DNA of 64,000 nucleotides from Arhodomonas sp052060015 (GCF_052060015.1 NZ_JBPODZ010000011.1:13977-77976), one strand, 5' to 3'. Numbered from the stretch's first letter, positions 8,284 through 17,839 are shown. Translations and numbers: made by a program. The notes: generated by a model not told the origin, from the sequence alone.

Positions 8284-9051
8284 ATGAAGATCGCCTCCTG
8301 GAACGTCAATTCGCTGAAGGTGCGCCTACCCCAGGTCCTCGCCTGGCTGGAGCAGGCCCGGCCGGACATCGTGGGCCTGCAGGAGACCAAGCTCACCGAC
8401 GAGAACTTCCCCGCCGAGGCATTGGCGGAGGCCGGTTATCAGTCGGTGCACAGCGGGCAGAAGACCTACAATGGGGTGGCGGTGCTCGCCCGCGAGCCGA
8501 TCACCGGGGTAGTCACCGATATCCCCGGCTTCGCCGACCACCAGCGTCGAGTGCTGGCGGCAACCATCGGCGACACCCGCTTCATCAATCTCTACGTGCC
8601 CAACGGCAAGGCGGTCGGCGACGAGAAGTACGACTACAAGCTCGCCTGGCTCTCCCACCTGCGGGAATGGCTCGCCGCCGAGCAGGAGCGCCACCCGCGA
8701 CTGGCGGTGGTGGGGGATTTCAACATCGCCCCGGAGGACCGCGACGTCCACGACCCCGAGGCCTGGCGGGAGCGGATCCTGTGCTCGACACCGGAGCGCG
8801 AGGCCCTGCAGGCGCTCACCGGACTCGGGCTGCGCGACAGCTTCCGCTGCTTCGACCAGCCGGAGGGGACCTTCTCCTGGTGGGACTACCGGATGAACAA
8901 CTTCCGGCGCAACCGCGGCCTGCGCATCGACCTCATCCTCACCGCCCCGGCGCTCACCGAGCGGTTGACCGCCAGCTACGTGGACCGCGAGCCCCGGGCC
9001 TGGGAGCGCCCCTCGGATCACGCGCCGGTCGTGGCAGAGTTCACAGTCTAA
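8284..9051 (+). CDS. xth: Exodeoxyribonuclease III / AP endonuclease
   Basis: A 255-residue member of the ExoIII (EEP) family, which removes abasic sites in base-excision repair and degrades 3' ends of duplex DNA. Active-site motifs are complete: WNVNSLK (residues 6-12), QETKL with Glu34, GDFNIAP for the metal and phosphate site, and the terminal SDHAPV with the catalytic His. Length matches the family. The ATG at 8284 begins exactly at the conserved MKIASWNVNS start. A second ExoIII-family gene lies at 48873-49661 and differs in its loops (this one contains the AWRERILCS and FSWWDYRMNNF segments), so the two are probably distinct subfamilies rather than recent duplicates. Confidence 0.93.
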   Translation: MKIASWNVNSLKVRLPQVLAWLEQARPDIVGLQETKLTDENFPAEALAEAGYQSVHSGQKTYNGVAVLAREPITGVVTDIPGFADHQRRVLAATIGDTRFINLYVPNGKAVGDEKYDYKLAWLSHLREWLAAEQERHPRLAVVGDFNIAPEDRDVHDPEAWRERILCSTPEREALQALTGLGLRDSFRCFDQPEGTFSWWDYRMNNFRRNRGLRIDLILTAPALTERLTASYVDREPRAWERPSDHAPVVAEFTV

Positions 9052-9202
9052 TCAAACGCTTGTCAAACGTGCTCTCGTTCCGATGGAGCATTGGTCGAAG
9101 TGTGATCTGAATCGCCGTGACAATCCTTTAGGACTGGCCTAATCCGCGCCGTCGTTGGGCTTCGACGACGCCATTTCTGAGGCATCCACGGGGGGATGGA
9201 CC

Positions 9203-9982
<780 letters not shown>

Positions 9983-10011
9983 AATAGTAGTGTCTCCCCG
10001 AGCAGGGGCAT

Positions 10012-10368
10012 TTGGTGGTGTTCGATTATCGTCTCCTCCCGTTGTTGACCGCCGCCGCAGCTACGGCCTGCGGCGGCGGAGGCGGTGGTGCCAGTCCCGG
10101 CAACGCCAGCGTGACCGTGAGCTGGGTTGCGCCCACAACCCGCGTGGACGGCACCCCGCTCAGCCTCGCGGAGATCGACGGTTTTGACCTGGTCTACGGC
10201 CTTACCCGCGAATCTAATGAGCACGAAGTGCACATTGCTGACCCGCATCGCAGCAGCTACACGCTCACCGGGCTCCCGCACGGCGAGTACTACATCGCCC
10301 TACGCACCTACAACATCTATGGCCAGTCCGGACCGCTATCGCGGCGTTTTCGGATCGTGATCGACTAA
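10012..10368 (+). CDS. Small fibronectin III-like lipoprotein, paralogue of the preceding gene
   Basis: About 118 residues. An N-terminal hydrophobic segment (LLPLLTAAAATAC) ends in a plausible though non-standard lipobox (ATAC), followed by a Gly-rich linker and a single beta domain. The domain aligns along its length with the C-terminal domain of the upstream lipoprotein: WVAPTTRVDGTPLS, IDGFDLVYGLTR, YTLTGLPHGEYYIALRTYN and a shared terminal IVID/VTID. This copy lacks the Glu-Pro stalk. The start is uncertain: TTG at 10012, GTG at 10015 and GTG at 10018 are all in frame after an AGGGG sequence. The pair probably arose by tandem duplication and is likely co-transcribed (29-base gap). Function unknown. 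Confidence 0.7.
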   Translation: MVVFDYRLLPLLTAAAATACGGGGGGASPGNASVTVSWVAPTTRVDGTPLSLAEIDGFDLVYGLTRESNEHEVHIADPHRSSYTLTGLPHGEYYIALRTYNIYGQSGPLSRRFRIVID

Positions 10369-10383
10369 CGGCTACCGACGTGG

Positions 10384-10743
10384 CTAGCCGAACAGCCAGT
10401 TCTCCACGTCCGGCACCGGCTGGCGGCGCTCCAGCCACTGCATGCCCTTGACGCAGCGGACGATCAGCCAGACGGCGGTGAACAGCCAGATGAGCCAACC
10501 GATGAGGATCACCGACGTGATCAGCCCCACCACCGACAGGCCGAGGCCGATCCAGAAGGTGCGGATCTGCCAGGTGTAGTGGCTGCGCAGCCACTCCGAG
10601 GCGCCATCGCGGTAGATGTAGGCCATCACCACCCCGATCAGGCCGGTGATGCCCACCACCAGCGCCACCAGATAGAGGATGTAGACCAAGCGGACGTTGC
10701 CCACACCGGCCTCGACCAGGCTCGCGTTCTCCTCGTTGTTCAT
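10384..10743 (-). CDS. Small membrane protein, DUF4870-like
   Basis: A 119-residue protein with three hydrophobic segments: VYILYLVALVVGITGLIGVVM, a central one around FWIGLGLSVVGLITSVIL, and IGWLIWLFTAVWLIVRCVKG. The pattern of a SHYTWQIRTFW motif between helices and a closing VRCVKGMQWL segment resembles the DUF4870 (COG3671) family of small predicted membrane proteins with no assigned function. The ATG at 10743 is preceded by a divergent gene (ubiD) about 110 bases away. Its 3' end lies 15 bases from the oppositely oriented lipoprotein gene. No enzymatic residues are apparent. Confidence 0.65.
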   Translation of the reverse strand: MNNEENASLVEAGVGNVRLVYILYLVALVVGITGLIGVVMAYIYRDGASEWLRSHYTWQIRTFWIGLGLSVVGLITSVILIGWLIWLFTAVWLIVRCVKGMQWLERRQPVPDVENWLFG

Positions 10744-10854
10744 GATGCCTCGCAACTGCCGTTTCGCGAACGGCACCAGTATGGCCATACAGCGGTGACA
10801 GGCAACCGCCGGAAAGGCACCATCGGCACCAAAGGCGGATCCGGAGACAGCCCA

Positions 10855-12321
10855 TTGCAGTACCACGACCTGCGCGATTTCATCGGTAAGCTGGAGGCCG
10901 ATGGCGAGCTGAAACGCATCGGCCACCCGGTGGACCCAGCCCTGGAGATGACCGAGGTCTGCGACCGCACTCTGCGCGCCGGCGGCCCGGCGCTGCTGTT
11001 CGAGAACCCCGTAGGCCACAACATGCCCGTGCTCGGCAACCTCTTCGGGACAGCGCACCGGGTGGCCCTCGGCATGGGCGCCGACGACACCGAGGCGCTG
11101 CGGGAGATCGGGCGGTTGCTGGCCTTCCTCAAGGAGCCGGACCCGCCCAAGGGCATGCGCGAGGCGTGGCAGAGCCTGCCCATCTACAAGAAGGTGCTGG
11201 ACATGGCGCCGAAGAAGCTCCGCCGGGCGCCCTGCCAGGAGGTGGTGCTCGAGGGCGAGGACGTCGACCTGGCGCGGATCCCGGTGCAGACCTGCTGGCC
11301 CGGCGACGCCGGCCCCCTGATCACCTGGGCACTGGTGACCACCCGCGGGCCGGAGAAGACCCGCCAAAACCTGGGCATCTACCGCCAGCAGGTCATCGGC
11401 CGCAATCGAGTGATCATGCGCTGGCTCGCCCACCGCGGCGGGGCGCTGGATTTCCAGGCCTGGCAGCAGGCCCGCCCCGGCGAGCCCTTTCCCGTGGCGG
11501 TGGCCCTGGGGGCGGACCCGGCGACCATCCTGGCGGCGGTGACGCCGGTGCCCGACAGCCTCTCGGAGTACGCCTTTGCCGGCCTGCTCCGCGGCCGGCG
11601 CACGGAGCTGGTGCGCTGCCTCGGCTCGGAGCTGCAGGTGCCGGGGAGCGCCGAGATCATCCTCGAGGGCCACATCTACCCGGACGACACCGCCGACGAA
11701 GGCCCCTTCGGCGACCACACCGGCTACTACAACGAAGTGGAGCGCTTCCCGGTGTTCACCATCGAGCGCATCACCCACCGGCAGCGGCCCATCTATCACT
11801 CCACCTACACGGGCCGCCCACCGGACGAGCCCGCGGTGCTGGGGGTAGCGCTGAACGAGGTGTTCGTGCCCATCCTGCAGAAGCAGTTCCCCGAGATCAC
11901 CGACTTCTACCTGCCGCCGGAGGGCTGCAGCTACCGCATGGCGGTGGTGAGCATGAACAAGCAGTACCCCGGCCACGCCAAACGGGTGATGTTCGGGGTC
12001 TGGTCGTTCCTGCGGCAGTTCATGTACACCAAGTTCGTGGTGGTGGTGGACGACGACGTGAACCCGCGGGACTGGCGCGACGTGATCTGGGCCATGACCA
12101 CCCGCATGGACCCGGCCCGGGACACGACCCTGGTGGAGAACACCCCCATCGACTACCTGGACTTCGCCTCCCCAGTCTCCGGGCTGGGCTCGAAGATGGG
12201 CCTCGATGCCACCACCAAGTGGAAGGGCGAGACCGAGCGGGAGTGGGGCACCCCCATCCGCATGGACGAGGCGGTGAAGGCCCGCGTCGAGGCCTACTGG
12301 GACGAGCTGGGTATCACCTGA
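10855..12321 (+). CDS. ubiD: UbiD family decarboxylase (3-octaprenyl-4-hydroxybenzoate carboxy-lyase)
   Basis: A 488-residue protein matching E. coli UbiD in length and over its recognisable start (LQYHDLRDFIGKLEADGELKRI versus the enterobacterial MKYNDLRDF). It decarboxylates the polyprenyl-hydroxybenzoate intermediate in ubiquinone synthesis using prenylated FMN made by UbiX. Family motifs are present: RTLRAGGPALLFENP, the cofactor-binding region around NLGIYRQQVIGRNRVIMRW, and DEGPFGDHTGYY with the catalytic Glu. The start is the rare codon TTG at 10855, chosen because it matches the UbiD N-terminus and has GGAG about 9 bases upstream; the open frame continues further but without similarity. 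UbiX is not in the window. Confidence 0.9.
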   Translation: MQYHDLRDFIGKLEADGELKRIGHPVDPALEMTEVCDRTLRAGGPALLFENPVGHNMPVLGNLFGTAHRVALGMGADDTEALREIGRLLAFLKEPDPPKGMREAWQSLPIYKKVLDMAPKKLRRAPCQEVVLEGEDVDLARIPVQTCWPGDAGPLITWALVTTRGPEKTRQNLGIYRQQVIGRNRVIMRWLAHRGGALDFQAWQQARPGEPFPVAVALGADPATILAAVTPVPDSLSEYAFAGLLRGRRTELVRCLGSELQVPGSAEIILEGHIYPDDTADEGPFGDHTGYYNEVERFPVFTIERITHRQRPIYHSTYTGRPPDEPAVLGVALNEVFVPILQKQFPEITDFYLPPEGCSYRMAVVSMNKQYPGHAKRVMFGVWSFLRQFMYTKFVVVVDDDVNPRDWRDVIWAMTTRMDPARDTTLVENTPIDYLDFASPVSGLGSKMGLDATTKWKGETEREWGTPIRMDEAVKARVEAYWDELGIT

Positions 12322-12343
12322 AGGGTCCCGTGCCAAGGACCCT
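12322..12343 (+). terminator. Hairpin after ubiD, weak terminator candidate
   Basis: A perfect 7-base-pair stem AGGGTCC/GGACCCT with an 8-base loop begins immediately after the ubiD stop codon. It lacks a uridine run, so it may be an attenuator or processing hairpin rather than a strong factor-independent terminator. Confidence 0.3.
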
Positions 12344-12450
12344 GCGTTAATCCCCCGTTCGTTTGGCTGCTGGCTTTCCCGGGGCAAAGCCTGGCCGCGG
12401 CGCCACCTTTACGGGAGAATGGCCAAAAACCGCGCGAGAGCTGCCGAGCG

Positions 12451-13476
12451 ATGAGCTATCGAGTCCGCATCGAGAATACCCGGCACGAGTTCACCGTCGA
12501 CGAGGGCGAATCGGTCCTCGACGCGGCCCTGCGCCAGGGCCTGATCCTGCCCTACAGCTGCCGCGGCGGCACCTGTGGCACCTGCATGGGCAAGGTGGTC
12601 GAGGGTGAGGTGCGTTATCCCGACGACCGACGGCCGCCAGCGCTCTCCGAGGCTGAGGAGGCGGTGGGTCAGGCCCTGTTCTGCCAGGCCCGGCCCGCCT
12701 CGGACCTAGCCATCGAGGTGCGCGAGGTACGCTCCGCAGAGGACATCCAGCCCCGCAAGCTCCCCTGCCGCGTCGAGCGCCTCGACGAGCTCGCCCACGA
12801 CGTCCGACGCCTGTGGCTGCGCACACCGGGCAACGAGCGGCTGCAGTTCCTGCCGGGCCAATACATCGACTTCCTGTTGCGCGGCAATCGGCGGCGCAGC
12901 TTCTCGCTGGCCAACCCGCCCCATGACGACGAGCTCCTCGAGATCCATGTCCGCCAGGTGCCCGACGGCCGTTTCACGGGCTACGTCTTCCAGGAGCTCA
13001 AGGAACGGGCCCTGTTGCGCTTCGAGGGGCCCTTCGGGACGTTCTTCCTGCGGGAGGACTCCCCCCGGCCGATCCTGATGATGGCCGGTGGGACCGGTTT
13101 CGCGCCGATCAAGTCCATGCTCGAGCACGCCTTCCACCATGGCTTCGACCGCCCCATCCACTTCTACTGGGGGGTGCGCGGGCGCCGCGACCTCTACCTC
13201 GCCGAGCTCCCCGAGCACTGGGCGGCGGCGCATGAGCACTTCCATTATACGCCGGTGCTCTCGGAGCCGGACCCGGGGGACGACTGGCAGGGGCGCACCG
13301 GGTTCGTGCACGAGGCGGTGCTGGCCGATTACCCGGATCTTTCCGCCTATGACGTCTATATGAGCGGGCCACCGCCGATGATCGACGCCGCGCGCACGGC
13401 CTTCCTCATCCACGGTCTGGATCCCGATCATCTGTATTTCGACGCCTTCGACTACGCCGTCGACCCGCCGGAATAG
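12451..13476 (+). CDS. Ferredoxin-NAD(P)H oxidoreductase fusion (2Fe-2S, FAD, NAD domains)
   Basis: A 341-residue electron-transfer protein of the type often labelled CDP-6-deoxy-delta-3,4-glucoseen reductase-like or flavin reductase. An N-terminal plant-type 2Fe-2S ferredoxin domain carries Cys37, Cys42, Cys45 and Cys78 (SCRGGTCGTCMGKV ... LFCQA). It is followed by an FAD domain (FLPGQYIDF and RRSFSLANPP) and an NAD-binding domain (MMAGGTGFAPIKSM, near residue 210, and the terminal YDVYMSGPPPMIDAAR). It lies directly downstream of ubiD, a neighbour arrangement I recall from other gammaproteobacteria, which suggests a link to quinone metabolism; the electron acceptor is not known. Confidence 0.82.
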   Translation: MSYRVRIENTRHEFTVDEGESVLDAALRQGLILPYSCRGGTCGTCMGKVVEGEVRYPDDRRPPALSEAEEAVGQALFCQARPASDLAIEVREVRSAEDIQPRKLPCRVERLDELAHDVRRLWLRTPGNERLQFLPGQYIDFLLRGNRRRSFSLANPPHDDELLEIHVRQVPDGRFTGYVFQELKERALLRFEGPFGTFFLREDSPRPILMMAGGTGFAPIKSMLEHAFHHGFDRPIHFYWGVRGRRDLYLAELPEHWAAAHEHFHYTPVLSEPDPGDDWQGRTGFVHEAVLADYPDLSAYDVYMSGPPPMIDAARTAFLIHGLDPDHLYFDAFDYAVDPPE

Positions 13477-13507
13477 GCCCCTCGATGCAATCCTTCCCCC
13501 GCGTCAC

Positions 13508-13513
13508 TATAAT
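13508..13513 (+). promoter_or_regulatory. Consensus -10 box (TATAAT) before the alpha/beta hydrolase
   Basis: A perfect TATAAT lies 35 bases upstream of the ATG at 13548. If it is used, transcription begins near 13520, which excludes the in-frame starts at 13485 and 13512 and supports 13548. No strong -35 box is seen. Confidence 0.45.
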
Positions 13514-13547
13514 GGCGGATCGTTTCACCAATACGGCAGATTCATCG

Positions 13548-14363
13548 ATGCCTTATGTAGATACGGGCAGCGCCCGGCTCTACTATGAGACCCATGGCCA
13601 CGGCGAGCGGGCGCTGGTGCTCATCATGGGCCTCGGCGGCACCGTGGAGGCGTGGGGGATGCAGCTGCCGGCGTTCAGCGCCGAGGCCCACGTGGTGGCC
13701 ATGGACAACCGCGGCGCCGGGCGCACCGAAAGCCACACCCCCGAATGGAGCGTCGACGACATGGCCGCCGACGTGCTCGCGGTCATGGATGCAGCGGATG
13801 TGGAGCGCGCCCATGTGGTCGGGGTATCCATGGGCGGGCTCATCGCCCAGGCCCTGTACCATCTCGCCCCCGAACGGGTGCGCAGCCTGATCCTCGGCTG
13901 CACCGGGCCAGGCGTGAACGATCCCGCCTTCGAGCGCCCCGCCCCGGCCGTGGAGCAGGTCCTGCACATCGACCGCGAGAGCGTGGGCCATGCGACGGCC
14001 TTGCGTCGGCTCACCGAGGTGTTCTACCACCCCACCTACCGGGAGCGGGTTCCCGATCTCGCCGACCGGCTGCTGCGCTTCGAGCAGGACCTGGGTGCGG
14101 ACCTCGCCGGGCCCCATCGCCAGCTCGAGGCGGTCTACCGCCAGCCCGGCGAGGGGGGCCGGCTCTCCGACATCCAGGTACCCACGCTGGTGCTCCATGG
14201 CGAGGACGACATCGTCTGGCCGGTGGAGAACGGCGAATACCTCGCCGAGGCCATCCCGGGGGCACGACTGGAGGTTTTCCCGGAAACCGGCCACATGCTG
14301 ATGCTGGAACGCCCACGGGCCTTCAACGCCAGCGTGCTCTCCTTCATCCGCGAGCTGGAGTGA
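13548..14363 (+). CDS. Alpha/beta hydrolase
   Basis: A 271-residue alpha/beta-fold hydrolase. The oxyanion-hole strand LVLIMGLGGTVEAW, the nucleophile elbow GVSMGGLIAQ (Ser near residue 98), an acidic residue in LVLHGEDDIVWP and the catalytic His in FPETGHMLMLE give a complete catalytic triad. It resembles the 3-oxoadipate enol-lactonase and esterase-like group, but the substrate cannot be assigned. Start 13548 is chosen because the conserved N-terminus (PYVDTGSARLYYETHG) begins there and a TATAAT box lies just upstream. Its stop overlaps or nearly touches the start of mlaA, so the two are probably co-expressed. Confidence 0.8.
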   Translation: MPYVDTGSARLYYETHGHGERALVLIMGLGGTVEAWGMQLPAFSAEAHVVAMDNRGAGRTESHTPEWSVDDMAADVLAVMDAADVERAHVVGVSMGGLIAQALYHLAPERVRSLILGCTGPGVNDPAFERPAPAVEQVLHIDRESVGHATALRRLTEVFYHPTYRERVPDLADRLLRFEQDLGADLAGPHRQLEAVYRQPGEGGRLSDIQVPTLVLHGEDDIVWPVENGEYLAEAIPGARLEVFPETGHMLMLERPRAFNASVLSFIRELE

Positions 14364-14365
14364 TC

Positions 14366-15169
14366 GTGCCCCGAACCCTCCCCCAACGCCTGTTGATCGC
14401 GCCACTGCTGGCCCTGGGCGTAGGCCTGGGCGGCTGCGCCACCACCAATGGCGGCAGTGTCGAGGCGGAAGAGGGCGAATACGATCCGCTGGAGCCCGCC
14501 AACCGCAAGGTGTTCGATTTCAACGAATCCCTGGACGAGTATGTCCTCGCACCGGCGGCGCGGGGCTGGGTTGCGGTCACCAACGAGACCGTACGTACGG
14601 GCGTGGGCAATTTCTTCGATAACCTCGCCTACCCCGGGGTAATCCTCAATGACCTGCTCCAGGGCAAGGTCGGTTATGCCGCCGACGGCACGGCGCGGCT
14701 ACTGGTCAACACCACCCTGGGCGTGGGCGGGCTAATGGATCCGGCGAGCCGCATGGGCCTGGCCAAGCGCAACGAAGACTTCGGCCAGACCCTGGGCCAC
14801 TACGGCGCCGGCAGCGGCGCCTACCTGATGCTGCCGGCGTTGGGTCCCTCCAGCGCCCGGGACGTCACCCGCTACCCGGTGGAGTATTACACCGGCGGCA
14901 TGAACTATCTCGCCTTGAGCGGCGTGGCCACCGGCGGGCTGGTGGCGCTGAACCTCGTCAACACCCGCGCCCGGCTGGAGGGCACGGTACGCCTGCGCAA
15001 CGAGGCGGCCCTAGACCCCTACGCCTTCACCCGCTCCAGCTACCTGCAATACCGGCGCAACCTCATCTACGACGGCGATCCGCCGGAGGAGGAAGATCCC
15101 TACGGCGATTTCTTCGACGACATGGACTCCGGGGGCGACAGCGACCCCGGCGCGCCCTTCCCCGACTAA
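14366..15169 (+). CDS. mlaA: MlaA, outer-membrane phospholipid-trafficking lipoprotein (VacJ)
   Basis: A 267-residue lipoprotein of the MlaA/VacJ family, which removes mislocalised phospholipids from the outer leaflet of the outer membrane and passes them to MlaC. The signal peptide ends in the lipobox LGGC. Hallmarks follow: EYDPLEPANRKVFDFNESLD, NFFDNLAYPGVILNDLLQGK, LVNTTLGVGGLMDPASRMGL, EDFGQTLGHYG and YLMLPALGPSSARD. The GTG at 14366 has GGAG five bases upstream; a GTG at 14360, overlapping the previous stop, is an alternative. The rest of the Mla pathway (MlaFEDCB) is not here. The acidic tail (EEEDPYGDFFDDMDSGGDSD) is longer than I would expect. It ends with stops interlocked with the convergent gene. 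Confidence 0.9.
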   Translation: MPRTLPQRLLIAPLLALGVGLGGCATTNGGSVEAEEGEYDPLEPANRKVFDFNESLDEYVLAPAARGWVAVTNETVRTGVGNFFDNLAYPGVILNDLLQGKVGYAADGTARLLVNTTLGVGGLMDPASRMGLAKRNEDFGQTLGHYGAGSGAYLMLPALGPSSARDVTRYPVEYYTGGMNYLALSGVATGGLVALNLVNTRARLEGTVRLRNEAALDPYAFTRSSYLQYRRNLIYDGDPPEEEDPYGDFFDDMDSGGDSDPGAPFPD

Positions 15170-16044
15170 CCGAGCTCCGCGAGAAGCCGCTGGATGGCGC
15201 GATGGGCGCCGGCGGCATAGCCACCGCCGAAGAGGTTGAAATGATTGAGCAGGTGGTAGAGCTGGTAGAGCCCGCGCCGTACCGGATAGCCGGCATCCCG
15301 GGGCCAGACTTCGTCATAGGCGGCGTGGAAGGCATCCGGGAAGCCGCCGAAGAGCTCGGTCATGGCCAGATCCGACTCCCGATCACCGAAGTATACCGCC
15401 GGGTCGTAGAGCACCGGCGTGCCATCACCGTCGAAGGCCGCGTTGCCGCCCCACAGATCCCCGTGGAGCAGTGACGGCGTTGGCCGGTAACCGCTGAACA
15501 GCCCGCCCAGGTGCTCGCGAAGGCGCTCACCGTCGTCGAGCAGATCCCGGGATCCGCCGTTGTCGGCAGCCAGGCGCAGTTGGTGACCGAGGCGTTGCTC
15601 GGCGAAGAAACGCACCCAGTCGTCGTGCCAGCCGTTGGGCTGGGTGGTGGTGCCGATGGTGTTGTCCCGGTGCCAGCCGAAACGCGTGGCCCGGCGCTGG
15701 TGCATCGACGCCACCGCCCGGCCCATTCGCGCCCAGCCGTCGGCACCCGGGCCGGCGAGGGCCAGCCATTCCAGCACCAAGTAGCTACAGCCGCCGGCGG
15801 CGCCATGGCAGAGCACCGCCGGCACCCGCGGCCCGCCCTCCGCGGCGGCCAGCTCGCGGAGGCCGTCCGCCTCGGCGGCGAACATGTCGGCACGCGCCGG
15901 GGCATTGAGCTTGATGAACCAGCGACCGAGGCGCAGGGCGCGGTTGATGTCGCCGCCGGCCACCGGCGCCGCCCGGCCCTCGGCGGCCTCCCCTGCGGCC
16001 TCCCGGATCGCCTCGCGCACCGCCCCGGGCAAGGTCGGGCTCAT
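15166..16044 (-). CDS. Fructosamine kinase / ketosamine-3-kinase family protein
   Basis: A 292-residue member of the fructosamine kinase family (aminoglycoside-phosphotransferase fold), whose members phosphorylate protein-bound fructosamines or ribulosamines so that glycation is reversed. Visible motifs are the N-terminal GGDINRALRL nucleotide loop, the RFGWHRDNTIGTTTQPN segment characteristic of the family, the catalytic loop LLHGDLWGGN and the metal-binding YDPAVYFGDRESDLAM. Length agrees with bacterial YniA-like proteins. The gene is the second in a pair: its ATG overlaps the stop of the exonuclease gene upstream by four bases, and its stop interlocks with that of mlaA. Confidence 0.87.
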   Translation of the reverse strand: MSPTLPGAVREAIREAAGEAAEGRAAPVAGGDINRALRLGRWFIKLNAPARADMFAAEADGLRELAAAEGGPRVPAVLCHGAAGGCSYLVLEWLALAGPGADGWARMGRAVASMHQRRATRFGWHRDNTIGTTTQPNGWHDDWVRFFAEQRLGHQLRLAADNGGSRDLLDDGERLREHLGGLFSGYRPTPSLLHGDLWGGNAAFDGDGTPVLYDPAVYFGDRESDLAMTELFGGFPDAFHAAYDEVWPRDAGYPVRRGLYQLYHLLNHFNLFGGGYAAGAHRAIQRLLAELG

Positions 16045-16946
16045 GGCAGCGACACCTCGGTGGCGGCGTCGGCCAGGGGCAGGCGACGTATACGGTTGCG
16101 CAGCTGCACCGGCAGTGCCAAACGCTCCAATGCATCGGCGTCCACGCCCCGCCAGCCTGCCACCTCGTGGGCGTGACGAATGGGCAGGTCCCGGCGGATG
16201 CGGGTCAGCTCCCGGGAGAGAAAGGCCGCCTCGCGGTGGGCCTCCAGCAGCCGCCGTACCCGTGCGGCACCGCGGATCCCCCAGCGGCCCACGCCACCGA
16301 GGTCGGCGTAGAGCCCGTCCAGGCTGTCACCGTGGCGCAGCAGCGCGGCCGCGGTCTTGGCGCCGATGCCGGGCACGCCGGGGATGTTGTCCACCGCGTC
16401 ACCGGCCAGGGCCAACAGGTCGGCGACCTGATCCGGCCTCACCCCAAGGCTCGCCTCGACCCCCGCCGGATCGAGCCAGCGGTCCCGGGCGGCATCCCAC
16501 CACCAGTCCCCGGTCTCGAGGAGCTGGGCATAGTCCTTGTCCGCGGTCACATAGACCATGTGGTGGCCGGCTTCGCGCCAGTGACGCGCCGCACTGCCCA
16601 CCAGGTCATCCGCCTCGTAGCGGGGGCTGGCCAGCGTCGCCACCCCCAGGGCCTCGGCCAGCGAGCGGCAGACCCCGAACTGGCGCTCCAACTCCGGTGG
16701 CGGCGGCGGTCGGTTGGCCTTGTAGTCCGGGTAAAGCTCGTGGCGGAAGGAGGTGGTCAGGCTCTCATCGAAGGCGCAGACCACGTGGGTCGGCCCTTCG
16801 TATTCGATCAGATCGCAGAGGAAGCTTCCGAAACCGTGGACCGCGTTGGCGCAGGCGCCGGCCTCGTCGCGCACCTGCTCGGGCACGGCGAACCATGCCC
16901 GAAAGATATAGAGACTGGCATCGACGAGGTACAACGGTCGGTACAC
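16041..16946 (-). CDS. 5'-3' exonuclease / flap endonuclease, ExoIX-PolA N-terminal type
   Basis: A 301-residue stand-alone homologue of the DNA polymerase I 5'-nuclease domain. Metal-binding and structural motifs are intact: LYLVDASLYIFRAW at the start, FDESLTTSFRHELYPDYKANRP, the YEADDLVGSAARHW acidic helix, TADKDYAQLL, and the helix-hairpin-helix LALAGDAVDNIPGVPGIGAKTAA. It would remove 5' flaps or RNA primers. It is longer than the shortened ExoIX/Xni of E. coli and seems to retain all metal ligands. Its stop overlaps the fructosamine kinase start. No polymerase domain follows. Confidence 0.85.
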   Translation of the reverse strand: MYRPLYLVDASLYIFRAWFAVPEQVRDEAGACANAVHGFGSFLCDLIEYEGPTHVVCAFDESLTTSFRHELYPDYKANRPPPPPELERQFGVCRSLAEALGVATLASPRYEADDLVGSAARHWREAGHHMVYVTADKDYAQLLETGDWWWDAARDRWLDPAGVEASLGVRPDQVADLLALAGDAVDNIPGVPGIGAKTAAALLRHGDSLDGLYADLGGVGRWGIRGAARVRRLLEAHREAAFLSRELTRIRRDLPIRHAHEVAGWRGVDADALERLALPVQLRNRIRRLPLADAATEVSLP

Positions 16947-17018
16947 GCCACTCCCATCGCGTGCGGCAAACCCGCGGGCAGTGTAAGGAAGCCGCCGCTG
17001 ATTGACCAGCGAAGGGGT

Positions 17019-17621
17019 TCAGGCGGGTAGCCACCCGATGCGCTCGCGCAGCGGGCTGCGCCGGGGGAAATGCGCGCGCAGGAAGGCCATCTGGTCCGCG
17101 AGGATACGCCGGCCCTGGAGGTAGACGTACTCGGCATGGGTGGGGGTAAACGGCACCGCAAGGAGCTGCATGCCGGCCTCCTCCGGGGCGCGGCTGCCCT
17201 TGTGATTATTGCAGCGCTTGCAGGCGGTGACCACGTTATTCCACACATCCAGTCCACCGCGGCTCACCGGGTGGACATGGTCCCGGGAGAGGAAGCCACT
17301 GCGCGGGCGCTCACCGCAATACAGGCAGATGTGGTCGTCCCGGCGGAACAGGGTGGCGTTATTCAGCGGCGGGATGTAGCCGGCGCGGCCCTTAATGGCG
17401 GCCTGGGCGGTGCCCTCGGTGGCGATGATGGAGTTGACGTCGATGATACTACGCCGGCCGGTCGCCGCGTTGTGGCCGCCGTGGACACGATAGAGCCGCT
17501 GGCCACAGGTGTAGGCCACCTGTTCGAGGTAGTAGAGCCGCACCGCGTCCTGGTAGGTAATCCACTCCAGCGGCATGCCAGAGACATCGGTGCGGAGTAT
17601 ATGGTGCTCGAGGCCCAACAT
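17019..17621 (-). CDS. HNH endonuclease family protein
   Basis: A 200-residue protein with a C-terminal HNH nuclease domain. The zinc ribbon is formed by CLYCG and CKRCN, and the catalytic HNH core reads RDHVHPVSRGG ... WNNVVTACKRCNNHKG. The N-terminal half (EWITYQDAVRLYYLEQVAYT) is typical of a widespread chromosomal HNH family of unknown biological role that is not tied to mobile elements. Length is usual for that family. It stands alone between the exonuclease and the pnt operon, with about 220 bases upstream that are noticeably richer in A and T than the surroundings and probably hold divergent promoters. Confidence 0.82.
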   Translation of the reverse strand: MLGLEHHILRTDVSGMPLEWITYQDAVRLYYLEQVAYTCGQRLYRVHGGHNAATGRRSIIDVNSIIATEGTAQAAIKGRAGYIPPLNNATLFRRDDHICLYCGERPRSGFLSRDHVHPVSRGGLDVWNNVVTACKRCNNHKGSRAPEEAGMQLLAVPFTPTHAEYVYLQGRRILADQMAFLRAHFPRRSPLRERIGWLPA

Positions 17622-17750
17622 GACACACCCCGCGATGTGATGATCTCTTTATTCCATATACCGAGTCTATGGTGCAACCATTGCACTGCTGTTGCAGCGT
17701 TTCCGGCCGGCCGCATAGAAGCCAGCTATCTAAAATATGTTATCCATAGA

Positions 17751-17780
17751 TTAGACCAAGGCGCCCCGTGCCCATATACT
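17751..17780 (+). promoter_or_regulatory. Sigma-70-type promoter candidate for pntAA
   Basis: TTAGAC (17751-17756) and TATACT (17775-17780) are separated by 18 bases and lie 60 bases upstream of the pntAA start, inside the A+T-rich divergent interval. The spacing is slightly long but acceptable. Confidence 0.45.
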
Positions 17781-17839
17781 GTCCGGCCGATTGGGTATCC
17801 TGGCTATGAGAACAGCACGACAATACGGGAGACAGTTTC

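Noticed and set aside
6630..9110. 826-residue plus-strand ORF opposite the binding-protein gene
   Set aside because: It lies antisense to a clear family-5 binding protein and has no similarity; long open antisense frames are common at high G+C.
13652..14365. N-terminal extension of mlaA into the hydrolase gene
   Set aside because: The extra ~240 residues have low-complexity Arg/Pro/Gly composition and overlap a complete hydrolase; mlaA has its own lipoprotein start at 14366.
17019..17621. HNH endonuclease as part of a homing or restriction element
   Set aside because: No intron, intein, methylase or repeat is adjacent, and the family is a common chromosomal one.
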